Assembly: GCF_014280875.1 (NCBI RefSeq) | Contig: NZ_JACLAL010000005.1 | Coordinates: 372,001 to 436,000 of the forward strand | DNA from: Paenirhizobium daejeonense | GTDB lineage: Bacteria; Pseudomonadota; Alphaproteobacteria; Rhizobiales; Rhizobiaceae | Direction of reading: 5' to 3' | DNA: 64,000 bases | In this document: in pieces, positions 17,563 to 27,735 of the stretch | Layout: the number at the start of each line of letters is the position of its first letter | How positions within the stretch are numbered: the stretch's first letter is position 1 | Program-made: the position numbers and the translations under genes | Notes under the pieces: generated by a model | Seen by the model: only the letters and a program-made list of their open reading frames with translations | What the model was told of the DNA's origin: nothing | The model's database searches: none

Positions 17563-18924
17563 TCAGGATTTACCGGCGCGGGCTGCCTTCAGTGCCTGAT
17601 TGCGCTCGCGGATGACTTTGGCGCGTTCCGGTTTGATTTCCTGCCGAGCGCGACCGAGCGCCAGCGCATCGGCGGGAACATCCTCGGTAATGACACTGCC
17701 GGAGGCGACAAACGCGCCCTCACCAATGGATACGGGGGCGACCAGCGCCGAGTTGGAGCCGATGAAGGCACGTTCCCCGATATGGGTCTCGTGCTTGTTG
17801 ATGCCGTCGTAATTGCAGGTAATCGTACCTGCCCCGATATTGGCGTCCGCGCCAATCGTCGCGTCGCCGATATAGGTCAGGTGGTTGACCTTGGCGCCCT
17901 TGCCGATCTCGGCCTTCTTCACTTCACAGAAATTGCCGACCTTGGAGCCTTCCGCCAGATTGGCGCCCGGCCGTAGCCGCGCAAACGGACCGACGGTGGC
18001 GCCGGCCGCCACATGGGCGCCCTCAATGTGCGAAAAGGCATGGATCACAGCGCCCCCTTCGATCACCACGCCGGGGCCGAAGACGACATTGGGCTCGATC
18101 AGGGCATCCTGCCCGATCACCGTGTCGTGGGAGAAGAAAACGGTTTCCGGCGCAATCATCGAGACGCCGGAGATCATCAGTTCGTGACGGCGGCGATCCT
18201 GCCACAGGCGTTCGATGGCTGCGAGTTCCGCGCGATTGTTGCAGCCGGTTAGCTCTTCTTCCGGCGCATCGACAGCGACGGCGCGACCGCCGAGCGAGCG
18301 GGCGATCTCCACGAGGTCGGTCAGGTAATACTCGCCCTTGACGTTGGCGTTGCCGATGCGGGAGAGCAGATCGAGCGCCTTACGGCCGTCGATCGCCATC
18401 AGGCCGCTATTGCACCAGGTGACGGCGCGCTCTTCGTCGCTCGCATCCTTTTCTTCACGGATGGCGACGAGTTCGCCATTCTCGACAAGCAGACGTCCGT
18501 AGCCGGTCGGCTTGTCGGTGTGGAAGCCGATGACGGCGATGTCGTTGCCCTTCGCCAGCGCTTCCCGCGCCGCGATCAGCGGTCCAGCGGTGATCAGCGG
18601 CACATCGCCGTAGGCAACAAGGATTTCATCATAGCCGCGGGCAATCGCCTCGCGCGCCGCGAGAACCGCGTGACCGGTGCCGAGCCGTTCCGTCTGTACG
18701 AAGGGAGTGACCTCGAGACCTTCGATGCTGGCCGCCTTTGTGACCTTGTCGGCGTCACGGCCGACCACAAGGGCGACATCCGATATGCCCGAAGTCGCGA
18801 TGGTGGCCATTACATGGGCGATCATCGGCCGTCCGGCGACAGGATGCAGCACCTTCGACATCGAGGACTTCATGCGAGTGCTTTCGCCTGCGGCGAGGAT
18901 GACGGCGAGACAGCTGCGGCTCAT
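17563..18924 (-). CDS. glmU: Bifunctional GlmU: GlcN-1-P acetyltransferase / GlcNAc-1-P uridyltransferase
   Basis: A 453-residue enzyme making UDP-GlcNAc from glucosamine-1-phosphate. The N-terminal pyrophosphorylase domain has [11 protein letters not shown] (~10-20; GEST replaces the textbook GxGT, as in other rhizobia), YGDVPLI and GEYYLTD. The C-terminal left-handed beta-helix (~255-430) is made of hexapeptide repeats. The ATG at 18924 begins [10 protein letters not shown]; the longer frame upstream overlaps the terminator of the neighbouring operon. It should be co-transcribed with glmS. Confidence 0.96.
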   Translation of the reverse strand: MSRSCLAVILAAGESTRMKSSMSKVLHPVAGRPMIAHVMATIATSGISDVALVVGRDADKVTKAASIEGLEVTPFVQTERLGTGHAVLAAREAIARGYDEILVAYGDVPLITAGPLIAAREALAKGNDIAVIGFHTDKPTGYGRLLVENGELVAIREEKDASDEERAVTWCNSGLMAIDGRKALDLLSRIGNANVKGEYYLTDLVEIARSLGGRAVAVDAPEEELTGCNNRAELAAIERLWQDRRRHELMISGVSMIAPETVFFSHDTVIGQDALIEPNVVFGPGVVIEGGAVIHAFSHIEGAHVAAGATVGPFARLRPGANLAEGSKVGNFCEVKKAEIGKGAKVNHLTYIGDATIGADANIGAGTITCNYDGINKHETHIGERAFIGSNSALVAPVSIGEGAFVASGSVITEDVPADALALGRARQEIKPERAKVIRERNQALKAARAGKS

Positions 18925-19006
18925 GATTGCTCCGGCGTGGTTCCGATTCAGGAAACTATTGTTCGGCCCGGTACATAGCAGCAACGCTTCACCGGAACAA
19001 AGAACA

Positions 19007-19035
19007 AAAAGGGCGCCGCAGGACGGCGCCCTTTT
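19007..19035 (-). terminator. Rho-independent terminator of the BMP transporter operon
   Basis: A stem of about 12 bp (aaaagggcgccg / cggcgccctttt) with a 5-nt loop lies 23 bp after the substrate-binding protein stop. On the minus strand it is followed by a T-run, and its flanks also make it usable on the plus strand. Confidence 0.85.
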
Positions 19036-19057
19036 CAAAAATCATTGCGGCCTGAAA

Positions 19058-20131
19058 TTATTGCGGCAGCTTGTCGTCTACGCCTTCGACGTAGAAGTTC
19101 ATGCCGAGCAGCGTGCCGTCGTCAGCCTTCTCGCCTTCCTTCAGCCACGCCGAGCCGTCCTGCTTGTTGACCGGGCCGGTGAACGGGTGCAGTTCGCCGG
19201 ACTTGATCTTGGCTTCGGTCGCTTCGGCAAGCGCCTTCACGTCGTCAGGCATGTTGGTGTAGGGCGCCATGGTCAGGATGCCGTCCTTCAGACCGTCCCA
19301 GCTCTGCTGCGACTTCCAGGTGCCGTCGAGAAGAGCCTGCGTGCGCTTGATGTAATAGGCGGCCCAGGTATCCTTGATCGCCGTCAGCTGGGTGTTCGGG
19401 CCGGCGGCGATCATGTCGGAAGCCTGACCGAAAGCCTTGATGCCGCGCTCCTGAGCAACCTGCATCGGAGCGGTGGTGTCGGTATGCTGGGTCAGGATGT
19501 CGACGCCCTGGTCGATAAGAGCTTTGGCGGCGTCTGCTTCCTTGCCCGGGTCGAACCAGGTATTGGCCCAGATGACCTTCATCTTGAAGTTCGGGTTGAC
19601 CGACTTCGCGCCGAGTTCAAACGCGTTGATGCCCATGACCACTTCCGGGATAGGGAAGGAGGCGATGTAGCCTGCGAGGCCCTTCTCGGACATCTTGCCG
19701 GCGATCACGCCCTGAATGTAGCGGCCTTCATAGAAGCGCGAGTTGTAGGTCGCGACATTGTCGGCGGCCTTGAAGCCGGTTGCATGCTCGAACTTCACGT
19801 CGGGGAACTTCGCGGCAACCTTGATGGTTGCGTCCATGAAGCCGAAGGAGGTGGTCAAGATCAGCTTGCAGTCCGAACGGGCGAGACGCTCGATAGCGCG
19901 CTCGGCATCCGGTCCTTCCGGCACGCTTTCGAGGAAAGGCGTATCGATCTTGTCGCCGAAGTGAGCCTGCAGCTCCTGCCGGGCGATGTCATGCGCCTGT
20001 GTCCAGCCGCCGTCGGTCTTGGTGCCGACATAGACGAAGCAGACCTTGGTCTTGTCTTCTGCCGAGGCAGTGCCGGCGAGACCGCCGAGCGCGGCTGTCG
20101 TTGCAGCCAGTGCCAAAAACAGTTTCTTCAT
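19058..20131 (-). CDS. BMP family ABC transporter substrate-binding protein (nucleoside/purine type)
   Basis: A 357-residue periplasmic protein of the BMP/PnrA (Med) family, which binds purine nucleosides in characterised members. The signal peptide (~1-24, ending TASA) is followed by KVCFVYVGTKTDGGWTQAHD, the family's N-terminal lobe motif. There is no lipobox cysteine, so it is probably a soluble periplasmic form. It is the last gene of an ATPase-permease-permease-binding protein operon and is followed by a strong terminator. Confidence 0.85.
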   Translation of the reverse strand: MKKLFLALAATTAALGGLAGTASAEDKTKVCFVYVGTKTDGGWTQAHDIARQELQAHFGDKIDTPFLESVPEGPDAERAIERLARSDCKLILTTSFGFMDATIKVAAKFPDVKFEHATGFKAADNVATYNSRFYEGRYIQGVIAGKMSEKGLAGYIASFPIPEVVMGINAFELGAKSVNPNFKMKVIWANTWFDPGKEADAAKALIDQGVDILTQHTDTTAPMQVAQERGIKAFGQASDMIAAGPNTQLTAIKDTWAAYYIKRTQALLDGTWKSQQSWDGLKDGILTMAPYTNMPDDVKALAEATEAKIKSGELHPFTGPVNKQDGSAWLKEGEKADDGTLLGMNFYVEGVDDKLPQ

Positions 20132-20168
20132 AATAACCCCTATCCTTGTGTGTTGATTTTGTTGAGCT

Positions 20169-21089
20169 TTACCTATCCGGCACGAAGGGCTTGCCCAGCG
20201 AGGCCGGTGTGTTGATCAGCGTCGTGCGCCGATTATGGGAAATTATGATCAGGACGACAATGGTCGCGACATAGGGCAGCGCGGAGAGAAATTGCGAGGG
20301 TAAACCAATGCCGAATGCCTGCGCATGCAATTGCCCGATCGTGACAGCCCCGAAGAGGTAGCCGCCTGCCAGCACCCGCCACGGACGCCACGACGCAAAA
20401 ACGACCAGCGCCAGCGCGATCCAGCCGCGTCCAGCCGACATGTTCTCTACCCATTGCGGGGTGTAGACGAGTGACAGCTGTGCGCCCGCCAGACCCGCGC
20501 AGGCGCCGCCGAACATGACGGCGAGATAGCGGGTACGGATGACATGGATGCCGAGCGTATGCGCCGAGGCATGATTGTCGCCGATTGCCCGCAGCTTCAG
20601 CCCTGCCCGCGATGCAAACAGGAACCAGTTGACCCCGATGACCAGAAGGATCGACAGGTAGAAAATCAGATCCTGCTTGAACAGCAGCGGCCCGAGAAAT
20701 GGAATGTCGGAAAGCAGCGGAATGGTGATTGGCTGCAGCTTGATGCCCGGCACGCCGACGAAGCTTTCGCCCAGCATACCCGATACGCCGAGGCCCAGAA
20801 TGGTCAGCGCGAGACCGGTCGCAACCTGATTGGCGACCAGCGTAAGCGTCAGGAAGCCGAACAGCAGCGAAAAGGCGGCGCCCGAAACGATGCCGGCAAG
20901 GATACCGAGAAACGGCGAGCCGGTCGTATGGGCGGCTGCGAAAGCACAGACAGCGCCGATGATCATCATGCCCTCGACGCCGAGGTTGAGGACACCGGAG
21001 CGTTCGGTCACCAGTTCGCCGAGCGCGGCGATGACCAGCGGCGTGGAGGCGGTGATGACGGTGAGAAGTATGGCTTCCAGGATCATCAT
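20169..21089 (-). CDS. ABC transporter permease, nucleoside type (second permease)
   Basis: A 306-residue inner-membrane permease of the BPD_transp_2 (LivH/RbsC-like) family with about 8-9 hydrophobic helices. The GVLNLGVEGMM segment near residue 33 is typical of NupC/YufQ-type nucleoside permeases. The start overlaps the preceding permease stop by 4 bp (ATGATG; the start could also be 21086). Confidence 0.85.
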   Translation of the reverse strand: MMILEAILLTVITASTPLVIAALGELVTERSGVLNLGVEGMMIIGAVCAFAAAHTTGSPFLGILAGIVSGAAFSLLFGFLTLTLVANQVATGLALTILGLGVSGMLGESFVGVPGIKLQPITIPLLSDIPFLGPLLFKQDLIFYLSILLVIGVNWFLFASRAGLKLRAIGDNHASAHTLGIHVIRTRYLAVMFGGACAGLAGAQLSLVYTPQWVENMSAGRGWIALALVVFASWRPWRVLAGGYLFGAVTIGQLHAQAFGIGLPSQFLSALPYVATIVVLIIISHNRRTTLINTPASLGKPFVPDR

Positions 21090-22177
21090 GCACCTTTGCC
21101 GAGCACGGACCGGACCTTGGAGGCCACGATCCGGATCTTGTAGTGGATCAGCGTGTCACAGGAGAGCACGAAGAACAGCAGCAGTCCCTGGAAGACGCGG
21201 GTCACCTTGTCGGACACCCCGATGGAAAGCTGCGCCGCCTCGCCCCCGAGATAGGTCAGCGCCAACACGAGGCCGGCAGCGATGATGCCGAGCGGATTGA
21301 GCCTGCCGAGGAAGGCGACGATGATTGCCGTGAAGCCGTAGCCCGGAGAAATCGACGGCTGCAGATGGCCGATGGAGCCCGAAACCTCTGAAATCCCGGC
21401 AAGTCCGGCCAAGGCGCCCGAAAGCAGCATCGAGAACCACACCATGCCACGGGACGAGAACCCGGCGAACCGCCCTGCCCGTTCCGACTGGCCGAGCACG
21501 ACGACCTGAAAACCCTTCAGCGTGTAGCGCATCATGAACCAGATGCCGACGGCGGCGATGATGGCGAAGGCAAAGCCCCAGTGGGCACGGCCGGACGCCA
21601 GCATTTCCGGCAGGACGCCTTCCGTCACGAAGCTCCGGCTCTGGGGAAAGTTATAGCCCTGCGGGTCGCGCCATGCGCCGCGCACCAGCCCGTCAAGGAA
21701 GAGCTGCGCGATATAGACCAGCATCAGACTGGTCAGGATCTCGTTGGTGTTGAAGCGGGTCTTGAGCAGCGCTGGAATGGCCGCGTAAAGTGCGCCGCCA
21801 AGCGCACCCATCACCATCATCAGCGGCAGAAGCAGCGGCGAATGCCATTCGTAGAAGACGACCGGCAGGAACGAACCGGTGATCGCACCGATGGTGAACT
21901 GCCCCTCTGCACCGATGTTCCAGTTGTTCGAGCGATAACAGATCGACAGCCCGACCGCGATCAGGATCAGCGGGCCGGCCTTGATCGCAAGCTCGTGCAG
22001 CGACCAGACCTCGAGCAGCGGCTCGATGAAGAAGCTGTAGAGCGCCGATACCGGGTCCTTGCCGAGCAGCGCGAACATCACGCCTCCGAAGAACACCGTC
22101 AGCGCCAGCGCCAGAAGTGGCGAAACGACGGCAAACAGACCCGACATGCGGGCGCGCTTTTCGAGTTCAATGCGCAT
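21086..22177 (-). CDS. ABC transporter permease, nucleoside type (first permease)
   Basis: A 363-residue permease of the NupB/YufP type with about 9-10 hydrophobic segments, the first after residue 10 (SGLFAVVSPLLALALTVFFGG). NWNIGAEGQFTIGA is the family motif. It overlaps the upstream ATPase by 11 bp and the downstream permease by 4 bp, so this is a tightly coupled operon. Confidence 0.85.
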   Translation of the reverse strand: MRIELEKRARMSGLFAVVSPLLALALTVFFGGVMFALLGKDPVSALYSFFIEPLLEVWSLHELAIKAGPLILIAVGLSICYRSNNWNIGAEGQFTIGAITGSFLPVVFYEWHSPLLLPLMMVMGALGGALYAAIPALLKTRFNTNEILTSLMLVYIAQLFLDGLVRGAWRDPQGYNFPQSRSFVTEGVLPEMLASGRAHWGFAFAIIAAVGIWFMMRYTLKGFQVVVLGQSERAGRFAGFSSRGMVWFSMLLSGALAGLAGISEVSGSIGHLQPSISPGYGFTAIIVAFLGRLNPLGIIAAGLVLALTYLGGEAAQLSIGVSDKVTRVFQGLLLFFVLSCDTLIHYKIRIVASKVRSVLGKGA

Positions 22178-23729
22178 CGGCAGTCTCCAGCCCGTGCATG
22201 CCGCCCATCAGCAGGCCGATCTTTTCGCGTGTCATCGTTGCCGCCGGATAGGCGTCGGAGAGCTTGCCCTCGGAAATCGCGGCAATGCTGGTCGCCACCT
22301 CGAAGATCTCGTCGAGGTCCTGGCTGATCACCACCACGGCCGAGCCCGAACGGGCGAGATTGACGAGCGCCTGACGGATACGGCTGGCTGCCCCGGCATC
22401 CACGCCCCAGGTCGGCTGGTTCAACACCAGCACGGCCGGCTGCCGGTCGAGTTCGCGCCCGACGATGAACTTCTGCAGGTTACCGCCCGAAAGCGAACCG
22501 GCGGCCGGATCTTCGCCGCTCTTTCGCACGTCCATCGTCTCGGAAATCCGCTGCGCCGCCTTGCGAATGGTATCGTATCGAATGAGCTTGAGTGCCCCGC
22601 CGGCAAGAAATGCCTTGGCGTCGGAACGGTTGCGGGCAAGCAGCAGGTTGTCGGACAGCGAAAGGGCCGTAACCGCCGCATGGCCGTGCCGCTCTTCCGG
22701 AACGAAGCCGGCGCCCATCAGCCTGCGGGCCGAAATGCCGAGCCGTCCGACCGCCCGGTCGCGAATACGGACCGATTCATTGTCATCAACCGTGTGTTCA
22801 CCCGAAAGCGCGTCGAAAAGCTCGCCCTGGCCGTTACCCGCGACACCCGCGATCGCCAGCACTTCGCCAGCCTTCACGCGCAGCGACACATCCTTGAGCG
22901 ACATGGCAAACGGTGTGCGCGCGCTGACCGAGAGATGGCGCGTTTCCAGAAGCACTTCGCCGGTCGAGACGTCGTCGTCGCGATGGACGCCTGCGACCTC
23001 CGAGCCCACCATCATACGGGCGAGCGAGGCCGGCGTCTCCGAGCGAGGATCGCACTGACCCGTGACCTTGCCGTGGCGCAGAACCGTGGCGCGATCGCAG
23101 ATGCGCTGAACCTCTTCCAGCCTGTGGCTGATATAGAGGACCGAGCGTCCCTCGGCTTTCAGCTTGAACAGCGTTTCGAACAGCCGGTCGGCTTCCTGAG
23201 GGGTCAGAACCGAGGTCGGTTCGTCGAGAATGATCAATCGAGGATTTTGCAGAAGCGCGCGCACGATCTCGATGCGCTGGCGTTCGCCCACCGAAAGATC
23301 GGCCACATGCGCATCGGGATCGAGCGGCAGTCCGTAAGCTTTCGAAAGCTCGGCGGCTTTCTTGGAGATCTCCGAAATCGACACGGCTTCATCGAGCGCA
23401 AGCGCGATGTTTTCAGCGACCGTCAGCGCTTCGAACAGCGAGAAATGCTGGAAAACCATGCCGATGCCGAGCTTGCGGGCGGCGGCCGGTGACGGAATGG
23501 AGACCTGCCCGCCCTGCCACGAAATCGTGCCCGCGGATGGCGCAAGAATTCCGAATAGCATCTTGACGAGTGTGGACTTGCCGGCGCCGTTTTCGCCGAG
23601 CAGCGCATGGATCTCTCCGTGGCCGATATCGAGGTCGATGCCGTTACAGGCGGTGAAACTGCCGAACAGCTTCGTAAGCCCCTGCACGGCAAGAAGCGAA
23701 CCGGCCGCCTTCATGTCGGTATTCGACAC
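22167..23729 (-). CDS. ABC transporter ATPase with two nucleotide-binding domains, nucleoside type
   Basis: A 520-residue double ATPase of the RbsA/NupA type. The first domain has Walker A GENGAGKST (~45-53), signature LSVGERQR and Walker B LIILDEPT. The second has a degenerate Walker A (GVAGNGQGE) and an intact LSGGNLQKF, the asymmetry usual in this family. It is the first gene of the four-gene operon; the 127-bp gap before pcs should hold the promoter. Confidence 0.88.
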   Translation of the reverse strand: MSNTDMKAAGSLLAVQGLTKLFGSFTACNGIDLDIGHGEIHALLGENGAGKSTLVKMLFGILAPSAGTISWQGGQVSIPSPAAARKLGIGMVFQHFSLFEALTVAENIALALDEAVSISEISKKAAELSKAYGLPLDPDAHVADLSVGERQRIEIVRALLQNPRLIILDEPTSVLTPQEADRLFETLFKLKAEGRSVLYISHRLEEVQRICDRATVLRHGKVTGQCDPRSETPASLARMMVGSEVAGVHRDDDVSTGEVLLETRHLSVSARTPFAMSLKDVSLRVKAGEVLAIAGVAGNGQGELFDALSGEHTVDDNESVRIRDRAVGRLGISARRLMGAGFVPEERHGHAAVTALSLSDNLLLARNRSDAKAFLAGGALKLIRYDTIRKAAQRISETMDVRKSGEDPAAGSLSGGNLQKFIVGRELDRQPAVLVLNQPTWGVDAGAASRIRQALVNLARSGSAVVVISQDLDEIFEVATSIAAISEGKLSDAYPAATMTREKIGLLMGGMHGLETADAH

Positions 23730-23856
23730 GTGTCCCCCTCGGTCATTGCGCCCGGATCTTGTCCTTTGTCCGGATCCATGTCGTCACATTGATAACGCGT
23801 TTGCGGCATCCGGCAACTGATATCGCAGACTTTTTACGTTTTTTTGCACTGCATTA

Positions 23857-24594
23857 TCAACGCTTGACGCTGCGACGTCCAAGGGAGGGGAAAAACTGCA
23901 GCACACCGCCGATGCAATAGAGGTAGAGGCCAGAGGCGGAAAAGGCGACCTTCAGCCAGAGTGGCGTATGGAAATGCAGGAGAAGCGCGTAGATCCCGAG
24001 CGCGCTCCAGAGCAGGAACATCCCGAGATTGAGCGGCCGCAGCCGCTCCACCCGCACCGGGTGCAGAAAGTGGATTGGCAGGAAGGTCAGGATGACGGAG
24101 AGCGTTACGATGATCAGCGCCGTATTGGCGTCGGCATCGATGACGAACAGCGTAAAGACAAGCATGTTCCAGACGACCGGGAAACCTGAGAAGAAATATT
24201 CATCAGTCTTCATGCCGGTATCCGCATAGTAGATCGCGCTTGAGACCACGATCATGCCAGCTGCGACGAAGGACCATGGCTCTCCGATCATGCCGCTCTG
24301 ATAGAGCGCGAAGGCCGGCAGCAGAACATAGGTGACATAATCGATGATGTTATCCAACGTATCGCCGGACCAGTTCGGCAGCACTTCCTTGACCCGCACC
24401 TTGCGGGCGATTGGCCCGTCGATACCATCGACGAGAAGCGCAAGGCCCAGCCACCAGAACATATCGACGAATCGATGCTCCGCAGCGGCGACGACGCCGA
24501 GAAACGCAAGGAAGGAGCCCGAAGCGGTCAGGATGTGAACGGAGAAGGCCCGGATTTCCGCATAAGGAACCCGCCGGTAATTGAAGATTTTCAT
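23857..24594 (-). CDS. pcs: Phosphatidylcholine synthase
   Basis: A 245-residue integral membrane enzyme that condenses CDP-diacylglycerol with free choline to give phosphatidylcholine and CMP. The CDP-alcohol phosphotransferase motif is in the Pcs-specific form DGx2ARx12Gx3Dx3D at about residues 59-86 (DGPIAR, GDTLDNIID). About six to seven hydrophobic helices follow. The pathway is typical of rhizobia, Brucella and other host-associated bacteria that take up choline, which links it to choXWV at the left of this window. Confidence 0.92.
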   Translation of the reverse strand: MKIFNYRRVPYAEIRAFSVHILTASGSFLAFLGVVAAAEHRFVDMFWWLGLALLVDGIDGPIARKVRVKEVLPNWSGDTLDNIIDYVTYVLLPAFALYQSGMIGEPWSFVAAGMIVVSSAIYYADTGMKTDEYFFSGFPVVWNMLVFTLFVIDADANTALIIVTLSVILTFLPIHFLHPVRVERLRPLNLGMFLLWSALGIYALLLHFHTPLWLKVAFSASGLYLYCIGGVLQFFPSLGRRSVKR

Positions 24595-24781
24595 GTTCGC
24601 CGCGTCGCCCCCTTCAGACTGCGCATCGGTATCTAATGAAATCAGCGTTTTTGCAACCGGAAGCGCGTCACGTCCCGTGTTTTGTCAATCTATGGGGCCT
24701 TCCGGAAAGCCGCACCATGCGCCAAATCGGCCCATGGATTTCGCCTGCGCCTCGGACTAAAATGCGCAACGGAAGAATTGG

Positions 24782-25993
24782 ATGCATGACATGACACATT
24801 TCGATATCGCAGTGGTCGGCGGAGGCTTGGCTGGTTCCGTTGCAGCAATTGCTCTAGCGCGGGCCGGAAGGAGCGTCGCCCTGATCGCACCGAAAGGTGG
24901 ACCGAACGACGGTCGCACGACGGCGCTGATGGACCAGTCGATCCGCATGATGGAGCGATTGGGTCTCTGGGAGGCGATCCGGCCACATGCCGCCGCCCTT
25001 TCGACCATGCAGATCATCGATGGCACCAAGCGTCTCCTGCGCGCGCCCACCGTTGCCTTCCGCAGCGCGGAAATCGGTTTGGACGCCTTCGGTTACAATA
25101 TCCCCAACAGCGCGCTGAACGAGATCTTGGGCAAGGCCGTCGAAGCCGAGACCCGGATTACGGTATTCGGTTCCGTTGCAGAAGACATTGCCTTCGATGA
25201 CGACAAGGTCAGGATCACGCTTTCAGACGGCGAGGAACTGGACGCCGATTTCGTCATCGGCGCCGATGGCCGCAAGTCCAAGACCCGCGAAACCGCTGGT
25301 GTCGGTGTCCGCACATGGTCCTATCCGCAGACGGCTGTGGTGCTGAACTTCGCCCATACGCTGCCACACCAGAACGTATCCACCGAATTCCATGGAGAGA
25401 GCGGGCCGTTTACGCAGGTTCCCCTGCCCGGCCAGCGTTCGAGCCTCGTCTGGGTGGTCGAGCCTAAGGAGGCAGAGCGTCTGCTGGGGCTCTCCCTTGC
25501 AGAGCTTTCCCAGGCTGTCGAAACCCGCATGCAGTCCATGCTTGGCAAGGTGACTGTCGAGGAAGGCGTTCAGGCATGGCCGCTTTCGGGCATGACCGCC
25601 AATCGTTACGGCAAGGGCCGTGCCGCCTTCATCGGTGAAGCCGGACATGCCTTTCCGCCGATCGGTGCGCAGGGCCTGAACCTCAGCCTCCGCGATATCG
25701 CCACGCTCGAGGATATCCTGACGGATCGTTCGGGCGGTCGCATCGACGCCCGCGCCGGCGACCTTTTCGACGGACGTCGCAAGCTCGATGTCCTGTCGCG
25801 CACGGCAAGTGTCGATCTCCTGAACCGCTCGCTCTTGTCCGGCCTTCTGCCGGTGCAGATGCTGCGAGCCACCGGCCTGCAAATCCTGGCAACCTTCGCG
25901 CCGCTCAGAAATCTGGTGATGCACGAAGGTGTGGCGCCCGGCCACAGCCTCAGCGCCTTCCCCAGGTTTCTAAGGGAAAAGATCCGGCGGTAA
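24782..25993 (+). CDS. UbiH/UbiF/COQ6-family FAD-dependent monooxygenase
   Basis: A 403-residue flavoprotein hydroxylase, probably acting on the ubiquinone ring. The Rossmann motif VVGGGLAG is at ~11-18, the GADGRKS (DG) motif near 160 and the ribityl-binding motif IGEAGHAFPPIGAQGLN near 284, where GEAGH replaces the common GDAAH. The start could be 24782 or 24791; ggaag lies upstream. The 3' end overlaps the convergent AEC transporter gene by 24 bp. Which ring position is hydroxylated cannot be told from sequence. Confidence 0.85.
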   Translation: MHDMTHFDIAVVGGGLAGSVAAIALARAGRSVALIAPKGGPNDGRTTALMDQSIRMMERLGLWEAIRPHAAALSTMQIIDGTKRLLRAPTVAFRSAEIGLDAFGYNIPNSALNEILGKAVEAETRITVFGSVAEDIAFDDDKVRITLSDGEELDADFVIGADGRKSKTRETAGVGVRTWSYPQTAVVLNFAHTLPHQNVSTEFHGESGPFTQVPLPGQRSSLVWVVEPKEAERLLGLSLAELSQAVETRMQSMLGKVTVEEGVQAWPLSGMTANRYGKGRAAFIGEAGHAFPPIGAQGLNLSLRDIATLEDILTDRSGGRIDARAGDLFDGRRKLDVLSRTASVDLLNRSLLSGLLPVQMLRATGLQILATFAPLRNLVMHEGVAPGHSLSAFPRFLREKIRR

Positions 25994-26932
25994 CGCGCCG
26001 GATTTGATCGCGTAAAGCAGGCCGGAAACCGAAAGCACCGAAATAAGCGTGGTGATCAGGATCGTCGCCGATGCCCGCTCCTGCCACACGCCATATTGCT
26101 GGCCGATGACGAAGACATTCGTTGCCGTCGGCAGCGATGCCAGCAACACCGCGGTATAGACCCACAGCGGATCGAAATTGCCGGCAAGGCTTAGCACGAC
26201 ATAAACAAGCAGCGGATGGAGCACGAGCTTGATCGGCACGATGTAGCCGAGCTCGACCGGAACACGCTTCAACGGCCGCAGCGCCAGCGTCACGCCCATG
26301 GCAAACAGCGCGCAGGGAGCGGCCGCTTGCGCCAGATAGTCGATCAGCCTTTGCAGGGCGACCGGCGGTTCGAATGACAATGCCGCCGCGAGAAAGCCGA
26401 CGGCCGTCGCAATGATGAAGGGGTGGTAGGCAATCTTCTTCGCCACATCGAGCGCCACCCGCCCCGGTCGCCTTTCCTCTCCGCCGGCAAAGGCCATCAG
26501 CGCGGGAGCCGCGGTAAAGTGGGCGGCATTTTCGAAGCAGAAGATCAGAGCCACCGGCACCGCCGCCGCCTCCCCGAAGGCAAGCAGGGCGAGGCCGGGC
26601 CCCATGTAACCGATATTGCCATAGGCACCGGCGAGCGCCTGCATCGTGCAGTCCGCGATGGAATTGCCGCGTATCAGTCGACCGATCAGGAAAACCAGCA
26701 GGAAGATCCCGTATGTCGCGGCCATCGCGGCGGCGATGAAATCGATGCGGGTCAGTTCCGAAAGCGGGGTGCGCGACACGAGCTTGAAGAACAGCGCCGG
26801 CAGCGAGACATAGATGACGAAGAAGTTCAGCCAGCCGAGTGCACTGGCTTCATGCTTCGACAGCTTTCCCGAAATATAGCCGATCAGGATCAGCCCGAAG
26901 AAGGGCAGAACCAGCGCAATGATATCCCCCAT
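25970..26932 (-). CDS. AEC family transporter (auxin efflux carrier superfamily)
   Basis: A 320-residue protein with about ten transmembrane helices arranged as two inverted halves. The N-terminal LPFFGLILIGYISGKLS and the SLPTATNVFVIGQQY segment near residue 275 are typical of AEC permeases, several of which export or import organic acids. Substrate is unknown. Its 3' end overlaps the monooxygenase gene tail to tail. Confidence 0.85.
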   Translation of the reverse strand: MGDIIALVLPFFGLILIGYISGKLSKHEASALGWLNFFVIYVSLPALFFKLVSRTPLSELTRIDFIAAAMAATYGIFLLVFLIGRLIRGNSIADCTMQALAGAYGNIGYMGPGLALLAFGEAAAVPVALIFCFENAAHFTAAPALMAFAGGEERRPGRVALDVAKKIAYHPFIIATAVGFLAAALSFEPPVALQRLIDYLAQAAAPCALFAMGVTLALRPLKRVPVELGYIVPIKLVLHPLLVYVVLSLAGNFDPLWVYTAVLLASLPTATNVFVIGQQYGVWQERASATILITTLISVLSVSGLLYAIKSGALPPDLFP

Positions 26933-26985
26933 GGCCGCCTCTCCTCCAGATCCCGGCCGGTCGCATGCGACCTATATCTTTCCGA

Positions 26986-27735
26986 TTAGCCGATTTGGGA
27001 GAGGATTGGAAAGGTCTGCTGGAACCAGATCGCCAGATTGGAGACGAAGCCGAACATGAAAGCGAGGCCCGTCAGCACAAGCAGCGCCCCCATCGCCTTT
27101 TCGACGAGACCGAGATGACGGCGGAAACGGGCGAGAAAGCGCATGAACGCGCCGGAAAAGGCTGCTGCAATCCAGAACGGTACGGCAAGACCGAGCGAAT
27201 AGATGGCGAGCAGGAATGCCCCCTCGCCCACGGTATCACGCGAGGCCGCAACGCCGAGGATCGCGCCGAGCACCGGTCCAATGCAGGGCGTCCAGCCAAA
27301 GGCGAAGGCGAGCCCCATGATATAGGCACCCGAGAGCGTCGCCGGCTTGCCACCGCCGGAAAAGCGCATTTCGCTCGACAGGAATCCTATCCGGAAAAGG
27401 CCGAGGAAGTTCAGCCCCATGACGATGATGATCAGGCCGCCGATTTTCGACAGAAGATCGAGATGCTGCCGCAGCATCGTGCCGATGGTGGAGGCCCCCG
27501 CCCCCAGCGCGACGAAGACAGTTGCGAATCCGAGCGTGAAGATGAAGGCGGAAAGCATCACGGCCCGACGTGCGCGGGCATCGCCTCCAGCCGTCGCGCC
27601 GGTCCGGAACTGATCGACCGAAATGCCCGCCATGTAACAAAGATATGGCGGCACCAGAGGAAGAACGCAGGGAGAGAGAAACGAAAGCGCACCGGCAAGC
27701 AAGGCGCTGACGAAGGAAATCTCGGCTATGGACAC
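26986..27735 (-). CDS. ccdA: Cytochrome c biogenesis / thiol-disulphide transmembrane protein CcdA
   Basis: A 249-residue protein with six hydrophobic helices. Two conserved cysteines sit in SPCVLPL (~21-27) and TPCIGPV (~149-155), the pair that carries reducing power across the inner membrane for cytochrome c maturation or periplasmic thioredoxins. The ATG at 27735 opens MSIAEISFVSALLAGALSFLSPC. It is the last chromosomal protein gene before the tRNA-Lys integration site. Confidence 0.9.
   Translation of the reverse strand: MSIAEISFVSALLAGALSFLSPCVLPLVPPYLCYMAGISVDQFRTGATAGGDARARRAVMLSAFIFTLGFATVFVALGAGASTIGTMLRQHLDLLSKIGGLIIIVMGLNFLGLFRIGFLSSEMRFSGGGKPATLSGAYIMGLAFAFGWTPCIGPVLGAILGVAASRDTVGEGAFLLAIYSLGLAVPFWIAAAFSGAFMRFLARFRRHLGLVEKAMGALLVLTGLAFMFGFVSNLAIWFQQTFPILSQIG

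Noticed and set aside
18677..20215. A 512-codon plus-strand frame opposite glmU and the BMP gene
   Set aside because: Crosses a strong terminator and two certain genes in antisense.
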